Position numbers and translations under genes: made by a program. The notes under the pieces were generated by a model. It saw only the letters and a list, made by a program, of their open reading frames with translations. It ran no database searches and was not told the origin of the DNA. A stretch of 55,060 nucleotides of DNA from Setaria digitata (lineage: Eukaryota; Nematoda; Chromadorea; Rhabditida; Setariidae): contig RCAB01000409.1 in the NCBI GenBank assembly GCA_003640385.1, positions 1 through 55,060 on the forward strand, given 5' to 3'. Shown here piece after piece: positions 1 to 34,100 of this stretch. The first letter of the stretch is position 1. Every line of letters starts with the position of its first letter.

Positions 1-1034
1 CAGACAGAGGAAGATAAGGAGGGATAAAGACACTGAAAGTGCGTGTATTGGATGCTGTTTGGTTGGATGGCTGAGAGAGGAAAGTGAATTATTACATTTT
101 TAAGTTAGCCGGAAATATGCAGTGAAGAGAGTTTAATTAGTTAATGCTATCACTTTTATCACTAGTGATTACTTTATCACTAGCAATTCTGTTCGATAAG
201 CAGGTAAAATTGATCAATATTATCATCCCTTTATCATTATTGTTTCCCCGATTTCTTACTTCGTTTAACCCCCCTCCCCCTCCCTCCTAGCAAATTTTAT
301 TTTTGTCCAATAAATTAGTGAAAATTAGTCAATATACATATCTAACATTTATCATTTATCATCATTAATTATCATTTTTGTTTGGTAAACGAAAAGAAAG
401 GGTGAAAAAAAAAAAAAAAAAAAAAAAGGAAATAGCTGCGCATTCAATATCATCGACATCATCAACAGCATCATTATCATTTATTATTCATCAACAACAA
501 CAACAACAATAACAATAACAACAACATCATCATTGTCATCATCGGTATTACTATTACTATTGCGACTACTGTTATTACTATTATTATCACTATTATTTAT
601 TATTTTCGAGAAATATCAAAACAGACTGACAACGGTCAACACCGGAACGACAATAACAGGAGCATCGTTGGGTGCAAGTGTGTTTAATTTAGAAAAATTT
701 TTTTTTTTTTAGAATTGTCAAAAAAAAAAAAAAATTTTATTGCTAATTTATTATACTTTTATAATTTAAGTTTTTTTCTTTTTTAATATTATTATTAGGA
801 AAATTTTATTTTTAAAGATTAATTAAATTTTACAATTATGAAATTTCTTTCTTTTTTTTTTTTTTTTTTTTTCTATTTTTTTTCTCATTCCCTCATTGTA
901 TTCCTTTTTAAAAATAGTAAACGAAATTAGGCAATAAATTCATTTAATAAGCGAAAAAAATTTTTTTTTTCTTGTAAATTTCTTTTTTTTTTTTTTTGCT
1001 ATTATTGATTTTTATATAAATTAAAATAATTTAG
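1..1034. other. Upstream non-coding region of the Na+,K+-ATPase beta gene
   Basis: No coding potential was seen. The stretch holds a C-rich patch near 270-290, a 26-nt A run near 402-427, CATCAT/CAACAA triplet-rich sequence at 440-600 and several T runs. A 12-bp perfect palindrome ATCACTAGTGAT lies at 158-169. Its last part (near 1010-1034) ends in an AT-rich tract with AATTTAG, a plausible splice or spliced-leader acceptor just before the first coding exon. No promoter could be identified with confidence. Confidence 0.5.
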
Positions 1035-1106
1035 GAAAATTCAACAAGCTCAACAAACTTCTCGTAACGAGAAGAGAGCTTTTATTTTAAAAATATTTGC
1101 AAAAGG

Positions 1107-22785
<21,679 letters not shown>

Positions 22786-22865
22786 TAAATACCAAAAAAT
22801 AAATAAAAGGAAAAATAAAAAAAAGGTAACGATAATTTAAATAATTTGGATTGAGCAAAGTTCAA

Positions 22866-22871
22866 AATAAA
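22866..22871 (+). promoter_or_regulatory. nkb-1: Polyadenylation signal of the beta-subunit gene
   Basis: AATAAA lies about 80 nt after the TAA stop at 22783-22785. Another AATAAA overlaps the stop itself (22784-22789) and is less likely to be used. The distance fits a short nematode 3'UTR. Confidence 0.5.
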
Positions 22872-22916
22872 TTTATTGAAGGTATCACCATGGGAAAGAT
22901 ATTTTTGATAACACTA

Positions 22917-23345
22917 TTATTATTGTGATGATTATTGTTATTATTATTCACCATTATTATTTATTATTATTATTAATTATTATTATTTATTATTATTATT
23001 TATTATTATTATTTATTATTAATAATTATTTTCACTTATTATTATTATTTATTACTATTGATTATGATTATTTTTTATTATTATTTATTATTATGTATTA
23101 TTATTTATTACTATCATTTATTATTATTATTTATTATTATCATTTGTTATTATTATTATTTATTATCATTATTTACTATTTTTATTAATTATTGTCCAAT
23201 TATTTAATTAATTAATCGGCGAATTGTTTTTATAGTTATATTTTATTATTACTTTTAATTATTATTATATTGCTATTATCATAATCATTACTAAATCACT
23301 ACATTTATTACTATTACTATGATGATTATTATTATTATTATTTGT
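22917..23345. repeat. Imperfect ATT-triplet microsatellite block
   Basis: About 430 bp composed almost wholly of TTA/ATT triplets with TATTTATTATTA-type phase slips. It begins about 130 bp after the stop codon of the beta-subunit gene. It produces an 87-residue Tyr/Leu/Ile open frame that is not a gene. Confidence 0.85.
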
Positions 23346-26133
23346 ATGAATGAATATCTTTCAGATCGGCTGCTTGTAATTTTCATTTTCTTTTTTACTG
23401 TTCGTTAAAATTGGGCGTAATTGTTAGCATTTTGCGTCTCCTTCCTTGTATAAGTATTACCTATTTTTTATCATTTGTTTCTCAAAAATAATTTCAAAAT
23501 CAGGTCATTTATCATTTGTCATTCTTTTAGGAAAATAATTTTTTTTTGAAAAACCTTTTTTTAAGTTACAATGGAATATTTTATAGGCTGTCGTATTATT
23601 GAATTTTTATTTAAATTTGTATGTTTTTCCTTTCTACACCTAAGATAAACTGTTACTATTGTTGCTTGTTATAAGCAATTCGTTATGCATATTTTTATCC
23701 ATTTATTTAATTTCTCTTTTTTTTTTTTTTTTTTTTTCTTAATAATAGTATTCTTTTGCAATATGGAAGAATTTTAGAAAAAGGCAAATTTTATAAAAGT
23801 AGATTTTATCTTTACAAAAAAACTTTTTTCAGTTTATCACAAATTAAAATGCTCCTTTACCCTTACCGTTTAGTTTTTATCATTTATAAATTTATCATTA
23901 TATTATAGAATGGTGTTTTTCTTTTTTTCTCTTCATTGTCAGCATTTATAGATATCACCTAATCATAGCCCGATTTTTAGTGCATTAAATATTTTATGCG
24001 TTATCATCATTTCAACGATAATGAGACAATTAACCAATAAATATATCATTTATTATTAGCAATTGATTACTATCGACTTGGGACTAATCGAATTAAATTT
24101 GTGTTTATTTTTTATCAGGTCTTATCGGTCGTATATCACACATATATATCCTCTCTACTGAACAAGAGTTTTTGCTATGCTACACTTTTTCCTTGATAAG
24201 CTGCAAAATGACTTTTTTTTTTTTATCAAGCGGGTATGAATTGGTTTTCTTTCTATTTTCTTTTAAAATGATCAGATTATTAGTTTTTTTTTTCTCCCCA
24301 CTTCCCATTTCACTCTTCCTTTCCTTCTCATTAATTACTATCAAATAAGAAAGTAATCATGTAATTATCCGAAAGTAATCATCCCAAATGAAACAACAAA
24401 TGAACTGATTAAAATTAAACTTTAATCGTGCAAAAATGAATGGAATCGAAATGAATTCATTGGAATGAGTTATATAATATATATATATATGAATTCCCCC
24501 AAAAAGAGTTATTAATTTTCACTTTTTTTTTTTTATTTTTTCTTTTCTAACTTTTCTCATTGGCGCAACTTTTCATGCATTATTTAGTAAGAGCTTGGCC
24601 AATACTAAACTGTATAGCTTGCATAGTTCTATTTAATATCTTAATTGTAAAAACTATTAGGAATAATTATTTCCAAAAAAATAATTTTTTCAAGAAAATT
24701 TTTAACTTCCAGCGAGTTTTTTTTGGTAATTAATTGATTATTATTATTTGCCTTTTTTTTTTTTTTTAAATCGAATTATATAAATTTTTTTTTTTCCAGA
24801 GCCTTTCCCTGTACTGATATTCTTTTATATACATTTTTTACATAAACAAATAATTTAATTTAAATTTAAATAATTTATGAAAAAAAAAAAATCATTCTTT
24901 TTTAAATTGCAAAATGTGTACACTAACCCTACCACCCATTTATTCTTTTTTCTCTTCTTTTTATAAGTATTCATTTATCGTTTTACTCATTTTCTGCATT
25001 TTAATATTGTCAGCTCTCAATTATGCTCATTTTGAGATTAAAAATCATATTTAAGTCAATTTTTTTTCTCCCTTCCTCTTTTCTTTCTTTCTCTCTCTCT
25101 CCCTTCCCCTCCCTTTATAGTCTGCTTTATTTCATTAAATTGAATAAAATTAAATTTGCAATATTATTGCATTATAAATATCATTTATCCATGATAATCT
25201 CATCTCGTTATGGCTTTAATCAATTCTTTGTGTATTAACAGTTTGCGAACAAGATTTTATCAGTTTTGCAGGTATATACCCATCTATTATTATTATTTTT
25301 ATTATTATTACTATTATTATTATTTATTATTATTATTTAATTTTCCTTTTCATTTAATAAGTTTCTCTTTTCATAATTAATAAAATTAAAAATTAACTAT
25401 TTTATTGGAATATTGTGAGAGATTTTCATTCGATAAAATCGTATATATGTTTAATTTCAGTCGCCTCTTAGTTGAAAATTTTTTCCTTTCACAGTGCTAT
25501 CGTTTTTTTTTTTTTTTTTTTCATTTTCGTCAAAAACCTTTAATTGATATCTTTTGTCTTTGATCGGTTGAGCTGAAGTTGCTTTACGAATCTTTACTTC
25601 ACGAAAAATTACCATGATTATATGTATTGTAGTTTTAATAATAATAGTAATATTAGTAATAAAAAGAAAAAGATAGTAATATTAATAATATAGTGATTTG
25701 TTATGAATGAAATTGATGATAATTATATATAATGATAATTGTAAAATGCATAATGCGCAGAATTTTGTGTATATCATTCGTTTTGTTTTAGTGAAATCTT
25801 TGTAAGAAGAATCAGTAAAAATTTTTCATACATTAATGTAGTGCTAAAAAAAGAAATAGCGAAGTGAAATAATTAAGCAAGCATATAAATAAGTTTAAAA
25901 TTTTTTTTTTATCTGGATAATATTATATTATCTATTGACTAAAGAATGGTTTTTTTTTTTTCTGAAAAAGAAGGAAGTTAAGTGAATTGTATGAAGGACT
26001 TCTTATACTCTTGCAGTTTACAGTCATTTTATTATCATTAATATTTTTTCTGGAATTTTAAATTTTGAAATTTTTAATTTTTTTTTTATATTATAGACGG
26101 ATTTTCATTTAATTCGGTAATAATGATGAAGAA

Positions 26134-26336
26134 AGGTTTATAAAATTTATGCTTTAGAGGCTTCATAATTTTAAATTATAGGCATAAATATTTCGCTATT
26201 ATTATTATTACTCTTATTATATTTACTATAATTANCGTTTTATAAAATTTATGCTGTAGAGGCTTCATAATTTTAAATTATGGGCATAAATATTTCGCTA
26301 TTATTATTATTACTCTTATTATATTTACTATAATTA
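26134..26336. repeat. Direct duplication across an N, copies differing by base changes
   Basis: About 100 bp left of the N at 26235 (from TTTATAAAATTTATGC) is repeated immediately right of it. The copies differ in CTTTAG versus CTGTAG and ATAGGC versus ATGGGC. This looks like two alleles of one locus placed in tandem at an assembly join. Confidence 0.8.
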
Positions 26337-26401
26337 TGATTATTATTAACGATTTTTGACTTCATTTTTTTCCGTAATTCGTCTTCCTTTCTTTTGTTTA
26401 A

Positions 26402-26432
<31 letters not shown>

Positions 26433-26760
26433 TTGTTACAATTGTTATACGATTTCTGTTCAGAAATAATGATACCTTTTAGGTAGGAATAAAAAAAAGA
26501 TAAGCTTTGGACGAAATTTCAACAACTCTCCGACAGCAATCGTTTGCCTTGAAATTAGATATTAATGATGAAGCGAAATATATACAAGTTGAATCAAAGT
26601 TAGTTAATTAATTAATGTAAATTTTCGTTTGTAATTGAATATGGCGAAGTTTTTTGTGTGGTTTTATTATATTATTATCTTCACTGAGACATTTTTTTGA
26701 TAGTTGTAGTATGTAATGAATGCTTTTACATTTTTATTTATTACTGTTCCTTTTTTTTTA

Positions 26761-27020
26761 TCGTTATTATTACTACTATAATAATAATAGTAATAATATT
26801 ATAATAATAATATAATAATAATAACAATATTAATAATTCAAATACCAATAATAATAATGATAATGTAGTAATAATATTATTATTGATATTAATAATACTA
26901 ATAATAATATATTATTATTAATAATAATAATGATATTATTATTATTGTTGTTAATGTTATTAATGCTAATATTATTATCGTTATTTTTTATTATTATTTA
27001 TTATTATTATTATTGTTATC
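26761..27020. repeat. AAT/ATT microsatellite block with strand switching
   Basis: Mixed AAT and ATT triplets run in alternating orientation, so parts are self-complementary. Non-coding intergenic sequence. Confidence 0.75.
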
Positions 27021-28000
27021 ACCATTGTTTTTTATTCTTACTATACGAAAACAAGTGATGTTTATAGTGTCGTTCAAAGTGATATGATAAGACTGATTAG
27101 TATGATAGTTACTTTTCTATTTTTCATACATCATACAAAATTACTAGTTAGTCAAAATTATAAAATATTTAGGCATTAGAAGAAAAAATCACAATATTTC
27201 ATTTGCAATGAAAGAATAGGCAATAGTTGAAGTTTAAAAACAGGATAGAAAGACGACGGGATATTTGTCGCATAAAATAAAAAATAATGTGATGTTTTAA
27301 AGTATAAAACGAAAATTGCGTAATATATGAAGCGTAATTATTATTATTATTATTATTATTACTATTACTATTATTATTATTATTTTTCATTTTCTAGCCT
27401 ATAATATATATTATTTCACCATCCCATTCCGTCTCTTATTAATTTTTTGTTTTTTAATTTTAAATTTTCATTTATATTTTCGTACTCTCTCCTGCATTAT
27501 TCCTTGTCAGAAAAGAAAAAAAAAATCGTAATTTTTTTATCATGTTAATGTGTTTTTTTTTCTTTTTTTTTTTTGGTATATTTTGGTGATTGTTTTTCTT
27601 TTAAATCTTTTATTTGCAATGGATTACAAAAAATCGAAATATACGCTAGCACAAATGATCCGTTTTTTTTTTCTTTTTTTTAGTTTAGTTTAATTTAATT
27701 TCATCTTTTAATCTGTTCTTTTTTTGAAGTAATATTTACAATATACCATGTTAGAGTTATTTCTATGTGTGTGCACGTGTGTGTGTATCTGTGTGTGTGC
27801 GTGTGTGTATATTTTTCTCTTTTGTTTTTGTTTTTTTTTTTTTTTTCTTAATGAAATTAGAAAAAAGTTTCTTTCTTTTTCTTTTTTTTTCAATCACCTG
27901 TTATTGTTTTTATATATTTAAACAGAATTACAAGGAGGAAAGAAAAAAGATGTAACATAATTGGTAATTTTTATTTTAAATTCAAACATAAAAACAGTTT

Positions 28001-28170
28001 TAACACTTTTTCCTGATGCAATTCTGAAATATGCATGTGTTAGTTATGTGATATTATAATATTGAATCGTAAAGAATTTCTCTCTTTTTTTTTAACACTT
28101 TTTTTATTACGCAATTCTGAAATATGCATACGTACATACGTACATGCGTACGTGATATGATAGTTATTAA
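28001..28170. repeat. Two diverged copies of an AACACTTTTT...GAAATATGCAT segment
   Basis: AACACTTTTTCCTGATGCAA with following GAAATATGCAT (from about 28001) is repeated at about 28093 with changes. The second copy carries an inserted run of CGTACATA-type units at 28128-28152. Spacing is about 90 bp. Confidence 0.55.
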
Positions 28171-28522
28171 GAAATGAAGTACTTTTTTTTTTTTTTTTTT
28201 TTTTTTTGATAATGAAATTACACGTTATACGTTATTACGACGTTGGCTCACTCTGTCAGAAAATAATAAATGTGAAAAATTAACGAATAAAAAAAAAAAA
28301 AAAAAAAGAAAGAAAGAAAAGAAAAACTACATTAATTATTAATGATGCATTTCGATGAAATATTTAATATTTTAAACTCATACTCCTAATATTGTTAATA
28401 TCTCTTTTTCTTTTTCTTTTTTTTTTTTTTCTTACTAATAATTAAAAAGAAAAAAGTAATTTTCGCATCAGTTCACATTTCTTATTTAGTTTTAGTTAAC
28501 TTTAAATGGCTAATTGACTTCT

Positions 28523-28528
28523 TTTATT
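28523..28528 (-). promoter_or_regulatory. gcp-2: Candidate polyadenylation signal of the carboxypeptidase gene
   Basis: TTTATT on the plus strand reads AATAAA on the minus strand, about 185 nt downstream of the stop codon at 28710-28712. It is the nearest clear signal I can see. Confidence 0.4.
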
Positions 28529-28629
28529 TAAATGTATGAATAGTACGTTTGATACATAGTATCTTTTCCAATTCTTTTTCATGCCATTGAACGTACAAAA
28601 CAATTAGTTTAGCAATTTTTGATTTTTGG

Positions 28630-28661
<32 letters not shown>

Positions 28662-28709
28662 CAAAGAAAAAATGGAAAGAAAGAAAGAAGACAATTGAAT
28701 ATAATATGT

Positions 28710-30307
28710 TCAAATGCTATCTCTTATCACACTGATAGCGCACTCAACTGAATGTTGAACTGCCGACAATTGAATTGCAATTTGGCGTGCGCTTCCAACG
28801 CGTTCAACGTCACTTTTCGCTTGTTTGAATGCATCAATCTGTAATACCTGGAAATAAATGTGACACGAATAAAAGAGTTGTTCGATGTTAATTTTGATCC
28901 GAATCAGTCAGCAAATTTCGTTCATACTGATAAACTGATAACAGCTACACACACAACCGCAATTTAAACATTTCCATTATGGGTTGCTAAAATTTATCAC
29001 CGTTATTAATTTCTGATTGAGATACGAAATTTAAATTTAATTCAATCGCAAAGTTAGCTTCTGTTTTCTCAAGGATAAAGAATAACCGATAAAACAGTAA
29101 AAGAGAAAAAGGAAGAAAAAAAAAAAGAGATGAAAGAGCATACCGCATCATGAATAATAGCCATAGTTCTGAAATGATATTTATTTTTACGGGTACTACT
29201 AAATAATAAATGCCTTTCTGATGGCTGTCCCGGTATACCACGGGGATTTATAAAACATCGTTCAGTTCCTATCAGTCGTTCATTGATCCATGAAAGATTC
29301 CGCAAATCATACAAACTGCCAGTGTAATTGAGTACTGCTTCTCGAATAATATTGCCAAATTTTCTTGTGTGTTCCAAAAATTCCTTCAAATACTTCCTTT
29401 GGGGGAAATCAGGTAATTTAAGATTTATGAAATATTACATAAAGCACATTCCTATGTTCACCTGATTCCGCTATCCTCACTGTCATACCCCGATGTTCAC
29501 CTGATTCCGCTATCCTCACTGTCATTGATTCCGCTATCCTCACTGTCATACCCCGATGTTCGTTTAATTCAACACAATTCATAGTCAAAATTTTGTTGCA
29601 TATCTTGAATGAATGGAAATTTGTTTCCAAAAAAAAAAAAAAAGAAAAAAATTTGAGACACTTGAGTTCTTTAGTTTAATAATATACCATCGATGCTTTA
29701 ATTAAATAATTAAGCTGCCGTTTGGCATCCTTTAGTATGTCCTCCGAATATTTCAACTCATCCAATAATTTCGTAATTGGTGGAATATAAATATGCAAAA
29801 TGCTTAGCGCAAAATCCGTGATATTTATTGGTACTACAAGTGAATCAGCAAATTTATATGCAATTGCTGCCCAATATTTACCGACAGCTTCATGAACCTA
29901 GAATAAAATAATAAATTTTGATAATTTATAATAATTATCATATTACATCGATTATTTTAGTCATCGATTATCATACAGATAATTGAAATAATAATACTAA
30001 ATATTTTGAATGTGTATTTTGAAATTATTGAAATTAATGTGAAATATTTTTGGGGCATAATGAATTGAACATGACAAAATATGTTTCATAAGGGAATATT
30101 TCATTTTCAGTTTTTCCATTTCTTGCTAAAACTTTTGATTAATTAAAATTAAAGCTAGTTCTGCGCTACCGCCAAATTATTCGTATCAAAAATATGTTCA
30201 TTAGCAAACGGTGTCTCATACAGCGAATGATACAATGGATATGTGTCATATGATGTTTCATTCCTGAAATACTATTTTTAATAAATTGCATTGAATTTTT
30301 ATTTCTC

Positions 30308-30343
<36 letters not shown>

Positions 30344-31081
30344 ACAGTTGATTATGAGAATCAATAACAGTTTTGGAAAACTACCAATTATGGATTATCA
30401 TTTTTTTTTTTTTTTTTATTTTATTTTAGTTTTCTTTTTCATTCATTTCTTTTCACTAATTTTTTTATTGCGCTTGTTTAATTGAGCAGAAAAATTAAAA
30501 ATTATTAAAAAAGAAAAAATCAGTCGTTATGAAAGATATGGCTTTATTTTGATTTATGCGTTCTTACTTTGTGTTTTCCTTTGTTTAGTTTTTTTATCGC
30601 ATTTATTTGATTAGTTGTAAAAAATTGAATGTTATTTAGTTGCAATAATCATGATTAATTATGAATTTCCATTTTCTATTTTCCACTTTTCTTATTTAAT
30701 TGACTTTTTTTTTTGTTTATTTTGAGCGTTTATTTGTTTAATTTCCCTCATATTATTCAGCAATTTGTTTCAATATTTTTATTTTAGCAATTATATTTTT
30801 CTTTTCATCACTACAACTTTTATCAGTATCATTTTGTAGTAATTTTTCAAGCTTCCATTATAACTGAGAAAAAAATGTGAAATCCAGCTTACCTGTATGT
30901 AATGTCAGCGACAGGTATGCCAAGATAATTCAGGAACGGTGCATGATCACTTTTGTCACCTGGGACAGGCATTGACGGTACATCCGGTAAGAAACTAATA
31001 TCGGACGGAAAATTTTTGAACCTATAATATAACTGAAATAATATAGCTGATATAACTGGCTAGTCATTTCATATAACCTTT

Positions 31082-31113
<32 letters not shown>

Positions 31114-34100
31114 AACTCAAACTTTATCACATGTTCTTTTCATCACTTTTACCATGCAATTAAATTAATGAATAATTAAATTGCACGATATTATTCGTCT
31201 GACAACATGATTTAGGTTTTTGGAATAAAAATTAACCTATGATATGCTAATTAACATTTATTTCCTCGAAAAACTTTGAAATCATCCAACTAAATTAAAG
31301 TAGGAAGAAAAAAAATTAATAATTTAAAATTGAAATGAATACACAACAAAAATATCAATTACCAAGTATCATAAAGTGTTTTGCGCCCAGTTCGCTTTTC
31401 TGATTCCATTGGATTTGGTATTAATTTTGATATTTTACTCAAAGCCTGATATAACGTTGGTACTGAGTTTATATGCCTATAAATTAATAATTAAATATGA
31501 TTTTCAATTATTTATTAATACGACCTCTTCCTAGAATGTTCTACCTTTCTAAAATAATTAATTTCTTGTTTAAAGCTATTCAAGACTTAATTGCTCAATT
31601 TACTAAGCTTCATTTAATTTGGTACCAATTTTATTGGAAATGAGAACTTCTGCTTAGAAACTTTAATTGATTTTCATTCTGGAGCAAAAAAAAAAAAAAT
31701 ATCAAACGAAACTTTGTAAAATTAATAAATCCATCGAAATTACTGATAACAGGAAAATATTGAGAGCTATGAAATAATTTTTTGTTCATAAATTATGAAA
31801 AATAATAGCTAAGAAAATCTGCGGCAAAAATATACAATGCTTATTAACATTCTATGCCCTGCAAATATTGGAAATCGAGTACTTATCAGCGCTTTTTGCA
31901 ATTTTCTATTATCAAATAATTAACGAAAAAGAAATATTGAGAATTGTGGAATGAATAGGAAATCATGGCAAATGAACGCATGAAATGAGTATTAAATCTG
32001 TGAAAACTGATTTAATGTAAACTTTAAAGTATATTTTAATTAATTTAGGCCAAGTTGATGATGAATTATTATATAAAATACTATTAAGAAAGGATAAAAT
32101 TTGAATATTAATATTTCTAACAACGTTTATTTACTGCATCTTTCTGTTTGTGTCTTTTAAAGAATATCTTTTTTTTTTTTTTCTTTGGACTATATAAAAT
32201 GTTAAAATTATTCATTGTTTCTAACCATTATTTTTTTTTTTATGTATAATTTCGAACAAATTTCATTTTGAACAAATCACAAAAAAAGAAAAACTTTAAA
32301 TTTATTGTATACAAAATATTTAAATCCCTTTTTTTTCCCTATGAAAACATAATTCATAAAGCATATTTATTATAATTGAACAAATTTGCAAAACAAAAAA
32401 AAAAATTCAAAAAAATATACTTGAATTTCTTTGAAAAACTTTTTCTTTTTAAAATTAAAATACTAGAAATGAAATTGACTAAATTGTATACAGTGTATGA
32501 TTGGAGTGTATATTGTCCACATTGAAATATGCCACAGCTCGTTGACTTAAAATATTTTCAAATTCTTCAACAAATTCCGTCGAACCAATTAGGCCATACT
32601 CTTCAGCATCCCAATTGCAAAACATTATTGTCCTTGCTGCAATATCTCAATTAAACCTATTTTAATTAAAAATTTCATTTGACATGTAAAATTATAGCAA
32701 TACACTTAGGTCACGTTCCGTATCATCACTATTTGCACTGAATGTTATCACATATTCGAACTAGGTGCTATCACGTAAGCCACACTCACTGCACGTGATC
32801 GCTTTATATACAATCCGCTACATAATTATGCTACACGTTACAGCGTAATCACTACACATATTATTCCATAATTGAATCACGTGCTATACTTATCATGTTA
32901 ATTTTTATCAGCATACACTGCCATTAATCTAACTTCATGTCAAAAATTTCCAGAAATTTTTGAAATTTTTTTTTTCAACAAACACTTTTTTTTCAGGTAA
33001 TATTAATTAGTGTGCCTTTTTATTATATCTAATTACCATTAATAGCTACAAAAATTTCATTTTAGCATATAAAATTACAATTATATATATATATATATAT
33101 GAATCGTATTGCACATCATGCAATCATACAACACTGTCATCAATTTAATTGCGCTATTATGAAAATCTAAAAAATTTGTTATTTGATAATATTTGATAAT
33201 AATGATTAATAGATAAAAAAAAAATTCCCTAAAATGATAGCACTTCCAATGAATTAATCAATGCTAATTTTAAAATTAGTTTCTATTCAACATATGCATT
33301 TATTTTAATTATACTTTTTGTAAATATGGATGATATATTTATCAGAAACACATTTATCGCTGCTATTTATTTGTCTAATATTTTTACCTTTATTAATTAT
33401 TCACTTCTCTTTTTCGAATTGTTCCATTAGAAAAGTAATTAGAAAAGCAACAAAAGCATATGATACCTGGTCTCCAATTTGTTAATTTAATAGCATGCAT
33501 AATAGCTCGTGCTACCTCAGCTAATATTGCAGTACCACTATTTGGATCCAGTGCACCATATACCCAAGCATCATAATGATTACCTAAGATAACATATCTG
33601 TCCGGATCAGTTGTGCCATGAATATATCCAATTATATTTTGAATTGTTCTAGAAACAATTTGCACAGAGAAGGAAGAAAAAAAAAAAACATTTTGAGTGA
33701 AAAGTGGAAGAGAGAGAGAGAAAGAGATTGTAAATTAGTTTAATTGAAGAATTGTATTTAAATTAATGCATTTTGGAATGAAATTTATTTATACTTTTTC
33801 TTTGAAAATTTATTTTCTGAATTTCGAATTTTTAACATAAAAGTATCAGTGAATATTTTGTAAACAGAATTTTATTCTGTAATATATATATATTGAACTT
33901 TTATAATTCAAATTTATTTATTAAAGTAATTAGAAAATTACTCAAAATTATTGAAAGACGTATTATATTATTTTTCAGGTTGATCGAAAATTAGCAAAAT
34001 ATTATTATTGAAATTATTCAAAAAATTGCTAATAAAGTTTTACTGATTAAAGCAAAGGAATTAAAGAAAGAAAGTTAGAAATAAATTAAAATGAAAGAAA

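Larger units (their letters stand above)
22786..28522. other. Convergent intergenic region
   Basis: This lies between the 3' ends of the plus-strand beta-subunit gene and the minus-strand carboxypeptidase gene. No coding exon was recognised. It contains long ATT/TTA-type microsatellite tracts (22917-23345 and 26761-27020), an AT dinucleotide run (about 26401-26432), an N-join duplication (26134-26336), a GT-rich stretch at 27765-27810 and many T tracts. Open frames are translations of microsatellites. Confidence 0.6.

Noticed and set aside
22925..23188. 87-residue Tyr/Leu/Ile-rich frame
   Set aside because: Translation of an ATT microsatellite.
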